NCBI GenBank assembly: GCA_946800325.1 | Contig: OX326960.1 | Location: 58,054,855-58,118,854, forward strand | Source of the DNA: Luzula sylvatica | Taxonomy: Eukaryota; Streptophyta; Magnoliopsida; Poales; Juncaceae | Length of the DNA stretch: 64,000 nt | Direction: 5' to 3' | Part shown: positions 21,079 to 32,369 of the stretch, one piece after another | Position numbering within the stretch: position 1 is the first letter of the stretch | How the letters are laid out: each line of letters starts with the position of its first letter | Translations under genes and position numbers: made by a program | Notes under the pieces: generated by a model | Database searches by the model: none | Told to the model about the DNA's origin: nothing | The model's input: only the letters and a program-made list of their open reading frames with translations

Positions 21079-21669
21079 CTAGCTTTTTATCCCGCGCAAT
21101 TGCGCGGCAGTTGCGCGAGTGTTCTCGAGTTTGTAACTATTTTTAATGATATGTTAATTTTTTATTTTTTTGTTTTTTCGATATTTCATTTTGTATTTAA
21201 TGTTGCGGTTTAATATAATTTCTATCATATATGTTGATTGTGCGCATGATATCAACAAATTATGAATATATCGTACGTAACATATATCAATATATGCAAT
21301 AAACAAAACATAAATATTTTGCCACGAAAAAAACAAATAACCTTACATAACTCTTAATAATAAGAGGAACATAAGAATTATAACAATACGAAGTTTTAAT
21401 TAATTCCGTTATTAAAAAAATATACAATCTAATCCATCCGAACCAACAATCGTTCTCATTCGAACAAAAAATGTGCAAGTATTGTATGTTTGCCTGAGTA
21501 AATCATGATATTTATAAATTTGACAGTAAGTACTATTTAAATTGTTTAAGAGCCGGATTTCTTGAATAATTCAAATAGTTTTTACTGTTAAATTTGTCTT
21601 ATTTTATATACATCATCGGCAAAATCGAAAGAATGATGGTGATGATGATGATGATAATGATATGACGGC

Positions 21670-21705
<36 letters not shown>

Positions 21706-23154
21706 CGTTTTCATAGTCACTTCGTACTGTTATTGGTGTTTTTGCTCGTATTTGCATTTCGTATTTGGTTTTTTGTATTTTGGTATTTCGGATATCAATT
21801 TTCATAATATGTACTTGATGCTTACTATTTCATAATTCATAATTCGTGAGTCATAATTTGTAAGCACATTCTTATTCAAATTCGTATCATATTTGTAATT
21901 TATAATCTTATTTGTATATATTTGTATATCAAATCTGTCTTGGTATTTCACATTTGTAGATGTACCCATGTTTCGTATTCCACATTCAAGAATCCATATT
22001 GTTCTTGCTACCGTGTTCATTGTTTTATTTTCTTAATTTACTTGGGGCTGTCAAATATTTATGGTTATTTCGTGAGTAAATTCGTATGTATTTTAGTTTT
22101 CATGAACAAAGAAGGATCCAATAGCTTCTCTTAAAAGCAAAAACCTCATGCGCTATAATGTATTGATTTATTTATTCTGCAAAACTTTCCTTACTTGTAT
22201 TCACATTTGTACTCGTTGTCATATTTTCTTCTTTTTTGATTTTTGGATGTATATTTCTCTTTGCACATTGTTCATCTCATTTGTATTCATGGTTCATAGT
22301 TGTTCGTTCATAATCGTGTTTGTGCACGTGTTCATGTTCGCAGTTATGTTTGGTGTTCCTATTTCGCATGTGTCTTCGTACTTTTTTTATTTGGATTATG
22401 TGTTCAATTATGCAAATTGTTTGTGTGTTAATGTTTTGTAGTCATATAAAGTTTTTTAATTTGTATACATTTGTTAGCAAGATAATCATAATAATGATGA
22501 TTTTGATGATATGGTGACGATGATTATTATATGACATGTACTTGTGTTATCATGTATATTTCTCTTTGCACATTGTCCTCGATCGGTGTTCGCAATCATA
22601 TTTCGTGTTTCTATTTCTCACTTGTGTTCGTACATTTTTGTTTGCATTATGTGTCCAATTATCCCAATTATTCGTGGGTTAATGTTTTATAGCCGTGTAA
22701 AACTTCTCTGTTTCTATACTTTTATTACCACAATAATCATGGTACTTACAATTTTCATGGTATAGTGATTATGATTGTTATATGATGATGATTGATAATG
22801 ATGATGATGATGATGATGATAATGATGCAATGACATGGTATGGTATTATCATATGATGATAACTATGGTATGATGATATGATATGGTCGTAACGATGTTC
22901 ATTAAAAATATCAAGATCAAGATTTATTTGGCAATTTTCAATTGACCTCACATTTCCCAATTAGCCATTTTTGTTGGTATATATGTGAAGGAAATACAGT
23001 TTCGGATCAACCTTAAAAGTGTACACAAGGATAAACGAATGTAAGCGTACATTCATGGTCATATATTTCAGTAGGAAAATCCAATTTGAATGGTTCAAAT
23101 TGGGTTAGATATATAATAAGATTATATATAACCTTCATGTAGAAATATATTTCA
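21079..23154 (-). mobile_element. Helitron, second family, copy A
   Basis: 3' terminus CTAG at 21079-21082 preceded (minus strand) by the hairpin CCGCGCAATTGCGCGGG at 21091-21107. It contains an 80-nt stem-loop at 21516-21595, a (GAT)n tract at 21670-21705, and about 1 kb of cryptic TATTTGTATTCGTATTT-like repeats. No transposase. The 5' end is assumed to lie just before the next Helitron terminus at 23155. Open frames inside are by-products of the low-complexity repeats. Confidence 0.65.
21516..21595. other. Conserved stem-loop, copy A
   Basis: Arms begin AAATTTGACAGTAAG and end TTACTGTTAAATTT around the tip AAGAGCCGGATTTCTT. The same structure, equally 80 nt long, is at 25244-25323. Context on both sides (GTAAATCATGAT before, CATCATCGGCA after) is shared. 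Confidence 0.7.
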
Positions 23155-23429
23155 CTAGCTTTATCCCCGCGCAATTGCGCGGGATTTTTTTATATAATTA
23201 TTTAAATAGAATTAACGCGTGTGCGAATTAACGCGCATGCGTTTGAACTAAATTAATCTAATCATGACATATTTGCAAATATCATGATGTCAATAGATGC
23301 ATAAGTTCATGAAATTAGTCTATCACGGATATTATTTTCTAATATAATTTGTATAAATAGCATTTGTTCAGGTGCTTCTAAAATCGATTAATATAATCAG
23401 GACATATTCGCAAATTTTAATATGTATGT

Positions 23430-23860
23430 AAAATAGGAAAAAAAGACCAAATGTAAAAAAGGACCAAAATATAAAATAAGGAAAAATAATCAAAATGTAA
23501 AAAAGGACCGAAATGTAAATTAAAAAGGACCAAAATATAAATAAAAAGGACCAAAATATAAATTAAAACGAAAAAGGACCAAAATGTAAATTAAAATGTA
23601 AAAAAGGACCGAAATTTAAATAAAAAAGGACCGAAATGTTAATAAAAAGGATCAAAATGTAAACTAAAACTAAAAAGGACCAAAATATAAATAAAAAGGA
23701 CCAAAATGTAAATTCAAAAATGTAAAAAAGGACCGAAATGTTAATAAAAGAGGACCAAAATGTAAATAAAAATGACCAAAATATAAATTTTTTAACTAAA
23801 AAGGACCAAAATGTAAATAAAAAAAAAGCAAAATGTAAATTAAAAAATAATTTTTTTACA
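23430..23860. repeat. Minisatellite of AAAAAGGACCAAAATGTAAA units
   Basis: About 17 units of 20-30 bp, each with GGACC(A/G)AAATGTAAAT or GGACCAAAATATAAAT and A-rich linkers. Unit lengths vary, so it is not a regular satellite. An open frame on the minus strand (FWSFLF... repeats) is a by-product. Confidence 0.85.
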
Positions 23861-24169
23861 CAAATACCCCTGGTGACGTGGAGGCACAGAATTCTTGCAA
23901 TTCTCTCTACTTTATACATAACATATAATATGAACGAAGTATCAGTGTCGTTTTTATGAAATACCGAAAGGGTGCAACAGTATGACATACAGTTAGTAAA
24001 ACAGTCATAACTTTTGCATACGAACTCCAATTGGGCCAGGCCAAATTGGGTTGGGTAGATAATAAGATTATTTATAACTTTCTTGTAGGTTGATTTTCTG
24101 TCAGGAGAATTTACCAATTTCGTATGGACAGAATACTGAACATGATACATGCAGTTTTCTGTATGAAAG

Positions 24170-24802
24170 GATGTATATTGGATATACATGTCTTTTGGCC
24201 CATCCTAATCCTATGAGATATAAATAGGATAATTCTATCTCTTCTATTGAGTTGAATCATTCGTATTATTCAAAATAGTCCAGAAATACAGAGAGACATC
24301 TTTCAAGAGAGTGAAAGAGTGTGAAGAGAGAGAACCGAGAAAAGGAGTTTTCTCGGTGTAGAGAATCAACCAATCGAGCAAGTTCGCCGGTGCTTCGTCT
24401 AGGCAGTTGCATCCGCGACCGATGTCTTCCGACTCAAGGTGGATACACGTAGAGGAGCGACACGTGTGGCTCTCCGATTGTGATCAAACCGAAGGAGCAA
24501 AACTGTCGGTGACGAAGTGGTGAGAGACGTGTGGACGTGGGACGCACGAGGACAACCGGAGGCGTGTCAAGACGGTGGGAGACGTGTGGTATGAGACGCA
24601 CGGGCTAGTCACCAACGTGACACCGAAGAAGAGAAGGATGCGAGCGATCAACCCTTCGAGCGTGATCAATTTCACGCCAGTAAAGATCTATCCTTCTTTT
24701 GCATCGTACCCTTGAAGTCATGGCGTGATCTTGGATTTTGGGAACCGGACCGGGCCTTCATATCCGCTGCGCGGGCCCGGGGTCGGGATAAATTCCCTAC
24801 AA
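24170..24802 (+). mobile_element. Possible solo LTR or captured promoter/leader
   Basis: TATA box ATATAAATAGG at 24216-24226 is followed by a CT/GA-rich leader and GC-rich sequence ending CCCTACA at 24802, quite unlike the surrounding AT-rich DNA. Plant Copia LTRs often look like this, but no primer binding site, internal region or matching target duplication was found. It could equally be a host promoter fragment. Confidence 0.35.
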
Positions 24803-25243
24803 TATGTTCCAATTATTTTAGAGGAAAATAATCATTGATCTTAGTAACAGAAAAATGAGAAGTACAAATAAGAAAACAGTTCATCATGTAAAGTTTAACG
24901 AATAAAACAGTAACATACTTTTTCATTGCTTAAGCTTTACGGAACAAAATAGTAACATAGTTTTTCAGCATGCAATGTCCACGTTGAAATTGAGCATTTT
25001 GAATATCGTTATTCATTAACATTGGATGTTTGATTTCTGTTACTGTTAATTAACATTACTTAAGGAAGTCACATAACTTTTGATTATGTAAATTACGCCG
25101 AAGAATGTGTCCTTGTATTTGTGCTTTGTATTTGTGCTTTGTATTTATATTTTTTAGTTACATTCATTTTCTTGTATTCATATTCTTATATTCATACTCG
25201 TGTATTTGTATTCGGGTTTGCCTCAGTAAATCATGATTATTAC

Positions 25244-25323
25244 AAATTTTAGAGCAACAACTGTTTGAATTGTTCAAGAGCCGGCTTTCTTCAACAATTC
25301 AAATGGTTCTTGTTTTTAAATTT
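25244..25323. other. Conserved stem-loop, copy B
   Basis: Contains the perfect pair TTTGAATTGTT / AACAATTCAAA around AAGAGCCGGCTTTCTT, whose GCCGGC core is itself palindromic. See copy A at 21516-21595. Confidence 0.75.
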
Positions 25324-26722
25324 GTTTATTTGTTTATACATCATCGGCAGAATAAGAAAATAAACGAAGTAGTCATCGTAAAATTTGTTCATAACGAAAG
25401 CTGAAATCACGCAAATCATAAATTGTCATGTGTATCGTGTTTATTCATACCGCATCATATGTTCGAATCTTATAAAATCATAAATTATAATGTATGTCCA
25501 AATGAGATAATCAAATTGGAATCTGTCTATTAAATTGCTCTAAATTGTGAGGTGCGTCATGTTTAGTCTCATAAATTATATTTAATGCGTAATTGGAAAA
25601 AATCTGTTTATAATTTCAATGTTTGAGTTGCTACCAATCGGTCATTGAATTAATTACAAATAACTATTCGTATTTCATATTGGTATTTCATGTTTGTATA
25701 TGTATTTTGTATTGTATTCTATTGTTGTATTTTGTAGATATATTTGTATTCGTATTTTGAGTATGCATTTGTATTTGCGTTTTCGTTGCTATTTATATTT
25801 GCACTTCGTGATTTCTGTTGAGATTTGTATTGGTATTTGTATTAGTTTTCTCACTTTGTTAATTCCAAAAAGTAATGGAACGAATGTTCTGTTTATGTTA
25901 TTTCAAGACAACAAAGTTATAATTTCAACATTTGTTTCCAACTACACAATCATATCCGAATATTATTTTTTCTTGTCTCGCTTGAACTATAATGAAATTG
26001 TGAATTTCATGAATTTTTTCAATGATTGTTTGTTCACATTCAGGTTCACATGTTTTGAAACGATTCTTTCAAGCATAAGTAGTTGGAACCAATAAATTAT
26101 GAAATACCACAAATATCGAAAAAAGTTCCTCGAGCAATGAACAAAGAACTAATGACATATAATGTACATTATATATTATTTGTACTTCTTTAAATCAACA
26201 ACCAATTAATGAATATTTATCCCCAATAAACATTTGGAATGAATTGTTTTGTAATGAATAGTGTTGTAAAAGCCATGATTTGGATCAATGTTTTATATTG
26301 TTTTGTTCCAACGATGTAACAGCCTTGTTTCGTTTTGTTGCAAAATTTACACAACATAATGAAATGTTAATGATGATGATAATGATGATGACATGATGAG
26401 GAGGGTGATGATGGTATAATGAGAATGATGATATAATGAGAATGATGATTTTACAAACCTAAAGAAAAGTAATTCAATTTGGAATATTGTCTTCGAGTAT
26501 TCTAACCGCAAAATTTTACAATTCAACACATTCTTCTGAGACAGCAAAACCCATTCCTGAAAATACAAAAAACATGTAAATCCAAATTAATTAAAAAAAT
26601 ATTTTATTTTAATTTAATTTAATATAATACCTGACTAAATACAGAAATGTACGAAATTCGAAATTCTAAACTTCTAAATGTGAGAGAAAATTTGAAGGAT
26701 GGATAATGCACGGATTACATAA

Positions 26723-27106
26723 TTAACATCGAATAAAGAAGAATACTTTTTTAAATAAAGAAGGAATTCGAAATTCCAAACCTCTAAATGTGAGCAAATT
26801 TGAAGCCTGCATTTCAGAATGGTTGATCTTTGAAGACAATCTCGCAATTTCTTCATCCTTGGAGGAGAGTTGGTCTGCCAGGTCAGCCCTAAGAGAATCC
26901 TCGCGCTCCTGAACCTTCTTGCTCTCCCTCTCCTGAGCCACAGCGGCTCTCTGAAGAGCCGACTTGGCCTCGGCAACTGCCACCTCGTACTTTTTCTTCC
27001 ACTCTGATGCCTCGTCCTGTGCTGATTCAGCTTGTTCCCTAACCGTTGTAAGTGTTCCTTCGCTCAAATTCACTCTCGATTCAAACACAATAACCAGCCT
27101 CGACAC
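26723..27106 (-). pseudogene. Fragment of a guanylate-binding-protein-like gene (coiled coil)
   Basis: The minus strand encodes a stretch with FESRVNLSEGTLTTVREQAE, ASEWKKKYEVAVAEAKSALQ and AQERESKKVQEREDSLRADL. This resembles the C-terminal coiled-coil region of plant guanylate-binding (GBP/dynamin-like) proteins. The GTPase domain is absent. Similarity stops near 26790 (after HSEMQASNLL), where a short local repeat begins. Probably a captured exon rather than a gene. Other coiled-coil proteins are not excluded. Confidence 0.5.
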
Positions 27107-27383
27107 AAATACTTATTAGGTTATGCAAAAACTCAAAATAGCATATATATCCCTATAAAATGAAATATTGGTAAATCTGTTGAGGGCCGTTTCGATAAAT
27201 TGCTCACCGAGGTAACCCTCGTATTTATTATTAATTTTTCTTTTATTTTTGTGGTTTTCTTATAATTTATGTTTTTCATGCAGTTTGTAGTTGAGGAGTA
27301 TCAACTACAAACAAGTTTATGGTTTGTAGTAATAATATATTTTAATAATAATAATTAAATAATAATATATTTTCTAATTTTAG

Positions 27384-27555
27384 GTTACTGGATGGGTAGT
27401 GGAGCATCAAGAAAGCCTAATTGGACTGGGTGTAGACGAGTCATTAGCCCAAGTTTGCTCTGAAAGCGGTGCAATGGACCCTCTCATGAATGCCTATGTT
27501 GAAAGAATGCAAGCCGCCACCAAAGTAACTTTCACCATAAATTATAAATATTTTA

Positions 27556-27607
<52 letters not shown>

Positions 27608-27701
27608 CTGGTTTTATTATTATGTGTTGAAATGGTACATGAATATATTGGAGGCGGATAAAACGCAACAGCCGAAGAAAACCGAGGATGGGAGACTATA
27701 C
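27384..27701 (+). pseudogene. SEC6: Exocyst subunit SEC6 gene fragment, two exons
   Basis: Exon 27384-27524 (47 codons, [20 protein letters not shown] ... [17 protein letters not shown]) ends at a proper GT donor. After a (TA)n-filled intron, an exon-like piece follows at 27630-27701 ([20 protein letters not shown] ... LY). Both match the plant SEC6 exocyst tethering subunit as I know it. The second exon lacks an AG acceptor (TTG instead), and the match stops abruptly at 27701 where a repeat element begins. The rest of the gene (over 600 residues) is missing, so this is a captured or truncated fragment. Confidence 0.8.
27559..27605. repeat. (TA)n in SEC6 fragment intron
   Basis: Perfect TA dinucleotide tract of about 47 bases inside the intron between the two SEC6 exons. 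Confidence 0.95.
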
Positions 27702-27960
27702 CATGGTTCTGAATATCGGACTCGGACTCGGACTCGGTTGGCTCCGGAGACTCGGGACTCGGTCGACTCGGACAAGACTCGGACGAGTAAAAAAAAAAAT
27801 TCGGACGATTAGTAAAAAAATCGGAAAAAATAAAAAAAAATAAAAAAAATTATTTTAAAAATAGATAAACATTCATAAACATGATACACACAAATTCAAC
27901 TAATAAAACCCAAATTACTACATTAAAAAATTACATTACATAACAAAATTAGTACATTAA
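27702..27960 (+). mobile_element. GACTCGG-rich repeat element fragment, second copy
   Basis: Begins CATGGTTCTGAATATCGGAC and matches the minus strand of 6240-6500 through the GACTCGG repeats, the A-run block and ATAAACATTC(A/C)TAAACATGAT. Its start cuts the SEC6 exon, so the element or its host rearrangement truncated that fragment. Confidence 0.65.
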
Positions 27961-28114
27961 AAATTTTTACTGCCAAAAACTATGACGAGCGGGTTGCATT
28001 GTATAATCATCATCCTCATATTGATCATGAGGAGAAAAATACATTTGTAAATTTGTATTGTCGAAAATGTTCGTCATTGAGTCGAAGGGTGATAGGTTTT
28101 CGTGTTGTGTGTTA

Positions 28115-28118
<4 letters not shown>

Positions 28119-28183
<65 letters not shown>
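28119..28183. repeat. (TA)n microsatellite
   Basis: About 65 bases of perfect TA repeat. Open frames reading YIYIYI over it are artefacts. The flanking 27961-28118 and 28184-28408 are AT-rich with no gene. Confidence 0.95.
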
Positions 28184-28187
<4 letters not shown>

Positions 28188-28408
28188 AAAAGAAAGAAAA
28201 AAAAAACACAAATGAAACTTAATTTATATATATTTATACTTATTAAATAAAAATAAAAAATTACATCATAAAATAAACTAGTGCCAAAAATTATAACGGG
28301 CGGGTGCCAAAAATTAGTGCCAAAGATATATGATATTTACCATCTCAAAATGTCAGCATTGTAATAATTATTTATAAAATTAAATCATAATAACTCTAAT
28401 ATAAATTC

Positions 28409-28424
28409 AACTTATATAGTTATT
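28409..28424 (+). repeat. Target-site duplication, left copy
   Basis: AACTTATATAGTTATT, identical to 37878-37893. Left boundary of the double LINE insertion. Confidence 0.88.
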
Positions 28425-28689
28425 TTTTTTTTGAAAAAAATAGAGTAGGTTCTTATGCCCTACTTCTATTGTATTTTATTTAGATTAATTCAGTTAATAC
28501 AAGATAGAGGTATTTGCCCTAATTTTTTTAAAATACTACTCCTAAATACCTCTATTTAACACTTATATTAACAAATTAAACTTACATAACTTCACATCTT
28601 CCATGAATTTATAATCCTGGACTTTCTTTCACTATGAAACTCTTGGTATTTGAGAGATTTGAATTTAATAATCCCGCACAGTGAAATCC

Positions 28690-29060
28690 CTTACCCCTGA
28701 TAACCTAGGTATAAATACCTATTCAACAGCCTAGCCGCCTTACTCCTTCTTCCTTTTACTCTTTCCTCTTCGTTTTCCTCTTCCACCGTCTAACCTCTCA
28801 TGGCGATTTAATCATCTCTTCAACCAGCAGATACGGAGAGATTAGATCTCCTGCTTCTCTTCTTTCGTGCCACCTTCTCAACACTTTCTTCTTCGTCTTC
28901 CTCTTCCACCTCCTAATCTCTCATGGCGATTCTGGATCTGGAGGTTCGCCACAGAACCATGAACTCCGTTGTTGAATGTTGTCCACTGCAGATCTGGAGG
29001 TTCGCCAAATCCAATGTTCACCAATACTCAACCAGGCTATTGGAGCCTTCGAACAAGGTA
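28690..29060 (+). other. Gene-5'-end-like sequence inside the LINE A 3' UTR
   Basis: The plus strand carries GGTATAAATACC, a CT-rich leader with a duplicated TTCCAC..CT.TCATGGCGATT block, an ATG (28923) with about 45 codons, and AACAAGGTACAA resembling a splice donor, then T-rich sequence. It looks like a captured first exon with promoter, in antisense to the LINE. Protein not recognised; could be chance. Confidence 0.3.
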
Positions 29061-29397
29061 CAAAAAATTCTCTATCTCGTCTGAATTATTTCTCGCTCTT
29101 TGCTCAAATCAATTCACTTTTCTGTTCGCTCTTTTATTTTTTCGTTTATTTTTCGCCATTTTTCGTTTGTATTTTTGAAATCCCCAGCTTTTCCCTTTGT
29201 TTCTTTCTTTCTCCGATCCTCAACTCCCTTCTTAAATTCATCGATTTCTTCTCCCTTCTCAAATTCATGGTTCCAATAACGTAAAGCCGAGATCTTCCAT
29301 AGTGAAGTTGCATTGTAAACCGCGTTCACTTTGATTTGGATTTTCTGTTGAAGTAGGAAAAGTAGGTTCGTTGAGATTTGTAGTCGAATCATCTAAA

Positions 29398-32326
29398 TTA
29401 GGACCGATTAGGTCCTCTAAGCTTGCTACCACCATTTGTAAATTTGAAAACTCTTGATTTTGTCGATTTGTTTGTCTGTTCGCCATAATTCTTCTTTCTG
29501 AAACGTTCAGCATTAAACCACCAAATTTGCTCATTTTGGTTCTCTTGTTGTATTCCCCCTTGCATGATTTGTTGATCTTCCACCTCCTGTTGATGCATCA
29601 CATTTTGTTCTTCAGTAGATGTATTCCATGTATCATAAAATTGATTAGTGCAGTATGTAAACTCATTTGATGAAGAATCAGAATTATTTGAACTAGAATC
29701 TGTATGATTAAAATTTGTTCTTTCTCCTCTATTAGCATAATTTTCTATTTCATTATACAAATATGTATAATTTCCTGAATTTAATACTAATAAATTTAAT
29801 TTATATTCATAAATTATCAGGTTTATTATTTGCCAATCAGAAGACATGGAATTATTAAAAGTTCTTTTGCATCTCTCCAACCAGATATGATATAAAAATA
29901 ATGAGATAAGTATTTTATAATTTTTTGTTTTTGTTTTGTCAAGTAATAATTTCAATGGATCAATTGGATTATTTATTTTTATTCCTAATACTCCATGTAA
30001 TTTTTCAAATATTCTTAATGTAAATGTACATTGACATGTTAAATGTTTCACATTTTCCTCAGATTTGAGGCAGAGTACACATCTGTTGACTAAAGACCAA
30101 CCCTTTTTCTTTAAATTATCAATGGTAAGTATTTTATTTATATATAATAACCATAAAAATATTTTAATTTTTAATTCAATTTTTAATTTCCAAATTTTAT
30201 AATATTTTACTTTAATAAATACTCCATTTGACATTATTTTGTATGCACTTTTACAGGTATAATTTTTATTACCATTCCAAGACCAGCTAAAAACATCTCT
30301 TTGAGTAGGACCAAGAACTAAAGTGCTTAAAAGTTGCTCTAATTGAATAAATTGGGATTGAGCCACATTTGATAAAGGTACATTCACTCCTAAACTTGTA
30401 TATAGATTATTTTCATTCATTTTAGTTAGGAAATAGTGTAATGTACCATGTTTATTTTCTGCAAAAGAATATAGTTCTGAAAATTTATAAATTAGAGACT
30501 TTTCACACCATCTAGATTTCCAGAAATTTATTTTAGTACCATTCCCAATAATTGCATTTAAACTTTGATTAAAAAAATCAATATTTTTAGTAACATCATT
30601 CCAAAAATATGAATTTGTTATGTAACTCTTTTGATCTAAATCCTCATTTAATGGTTTTTCAATTAAATTGAACCAATCAAGTTTTCCTTGTGAATTATAG
30701 TAGAGCCATAGCCATTTTATTAATAATACTTTATTAAAAATCTCAATATTTAAAACCCCTAGACCTCCTTTCTCTTTGGATTGACATACTATATTCCAAT
30801 CAACTAAATTATAACCATTCGAATTATTTCCTTTCCATAAAAATATTTTTCTAATTTTATCAATTTCTTTTAAAACCCATTTTGGAAATTTGAAGACATT
30901 AAAATAATAAATTGGAATAGATGTTAGGACTGAATTCATTAATACTAATCTTCCACTTTTACTTAACATACTTCCTTTCCATCCATTTAATTTATTTGAA
31001 ATTTTATCTATTATTTGTAAATATTCATTTTTCGATGGTCTTTTATAATGTAGTGGTAAGCCTAAGTAATTTATTGGCAAGGTTCCAATTTTACAATTAA
31101 ATTCTGTTGCAATATTCTGTAATAAATCATTATTAGTATTTAACCCAATAATTTCTGATTTTAAATAATTCATTTTTAATACTGATTCTTGACCAAATAA
31201 ATTTAATATAAATTTTATTCTTTTAATATTATTTAGATTAGGTTTAATAAATAATAGGGCATCATCTGCATAAAATAAACTTGTAACTATATTATTTATT
31301 GGTTTCAAAATGAAATTTTTATCACTTAGAGATTCAAGTAATTTAGATAATATATCTATAATTAATAGAAATAAATGTGTAGAAGTAGGATCTCCTTGCA
31401 TTAACCCTCTTTTGAGGTGAATATATTTACCAGGATTTCCATTCAATATAATTCTTGTTGATCCTGGCAATACTGAGTTTTGAATCCAATTTATAAATTT
31501 ATTTCCAAATCCCCTAGATTTTAACACATTTATTAAAAATTTCCATGATACACAATCAAAAGCTTTATGAATATCTAATTTTAGAACTATTAGGGGTATT
31601 TTTTTTTCTATGTGCTAGACACAAAACTTCTCTAGCATAAACATAATTTTCTGAAATATTTCTACCTTTTAAAAACCCTAATTGATTTTTGGAAATCATT
31701 AGATTCATATCATCACTAATTCTGTTAGATAATATTTTTGAAAATATTCTTTGCATGCTTGATATGAGACTAATGGGTCTATAATCTTTAGGTTCAATAG
31801 CATCATCCTTTTTAGGTATTAGAGTTATATATGAAGTATTAAATTTGGATAATCCAAAATGTGCATCTTTATTAAATAAATTTAATATTTCAGTTTTCAA
31901 ATTTTCCCAATTTTGTTTAAAAAATTCCCCAATAAAACCATCAGGACCTGGACTCTTGTTATTTTTCCACTCTTTAATTGATTGATTTAATTCATTAATA
32001 TTAAATGGTAATTCTAATTTAGTTAAATCAATTTTGTCATTTTCATAAAGTTTATTTAAATTTATTGTTCCTAATTCCTTATTATTTATAATTTCTGTTC
32101 CCATTAAATCTCTAAAAAATGCAAAAAGTAGTTTAGATTTATTTTTATGATCTTTAAATTCTATTCCATTTTTATCCCTAAGTATAGCTATCATAGAATT
32201 TGATTTTTTTATTGAAGCATGTAGATGAAAAAATTTAGTGTTTGCATCACCATTTTTAATCCAATTGAATTTTGACCTTTGCTTCCAATAGATTTTATTT
32301 AAGGTTAATATAATTTCAATTCTCAT
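29398..32326 (-). pseudogene. LINE A ORF2, reverse transcriptase and zf-RVT part
   Basis: Two frames, 32326-31565 and 31527-29398. The first holds NKSPGPDGFIGEFFKQNW, LIPKKDDAIEPKDYRPISLI and NQLGFLKGRNISENY. The second holds RGLMQGDP, the catalytic FYADDALLF, the LGLPLHYKRP region and a C-terminal zf-RVT (CVLCLKSEENVKH...C). A frameshift near 31545 separates them. These are the conserved blocks of plant L1-type LINE reverse transcriptase, which copies the element RNA onto nicked chromosomal DNA. An Asn/Ser/Gln-rich tail follows. Confidence 0.9.
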
Positions 32327-32369
32327 TTTTGCTTTTAATCTTAACCATTTTTCTAATTGGGATAATTGT

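Larger units (their letters stand above)
23155..26660 (-). mobile_element. Helitron, second family, copy B
   Basis: 3' terminus CTAG at 23155-23158 with the perfect hairpin CCCGCGCAATTGCGCGGG at 23166-23183. Shares with copy A the stem-loop, the Helitron end and TATTTGTATT-rich DNA, and ends with ATGATGATAATGATG-rich sequence at 26365-26450. Enlarged by the tandem array 23430-23860 and an LTR-like insert about 24170-24802. The 5' boundary is not determined. Confidence 0.55.

Noticed and set aside
21922..22765. Series of hydrophobic open frames suggesting a membrane protein
   Set aside because: They arise from T-rich cryptic repeats within a Helitron; frames change constantly and no domain is seen.
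23430..23860. CRISPR-like array
   Set aside because: Repeat units are short, vary in length and have no unique spacers; plant Helitron minisatellite instead.
23563..24189. 208-codon open frame on the minus strand with FWSFLF repeats
   Set aside because: It is produced by the GGACCAAAATGTAAA minisatellite read in reverse; no start context or domain.
24484..24675. Minus-strand protein in the LTR-like block
   Set aside because: Short, no domain, opposite to the presumed transcription direction.
27967..28250. Open frames rich in YIYIYI on both strands
   Set aside because: Translation of the (TA)n tract at 28119-28183.
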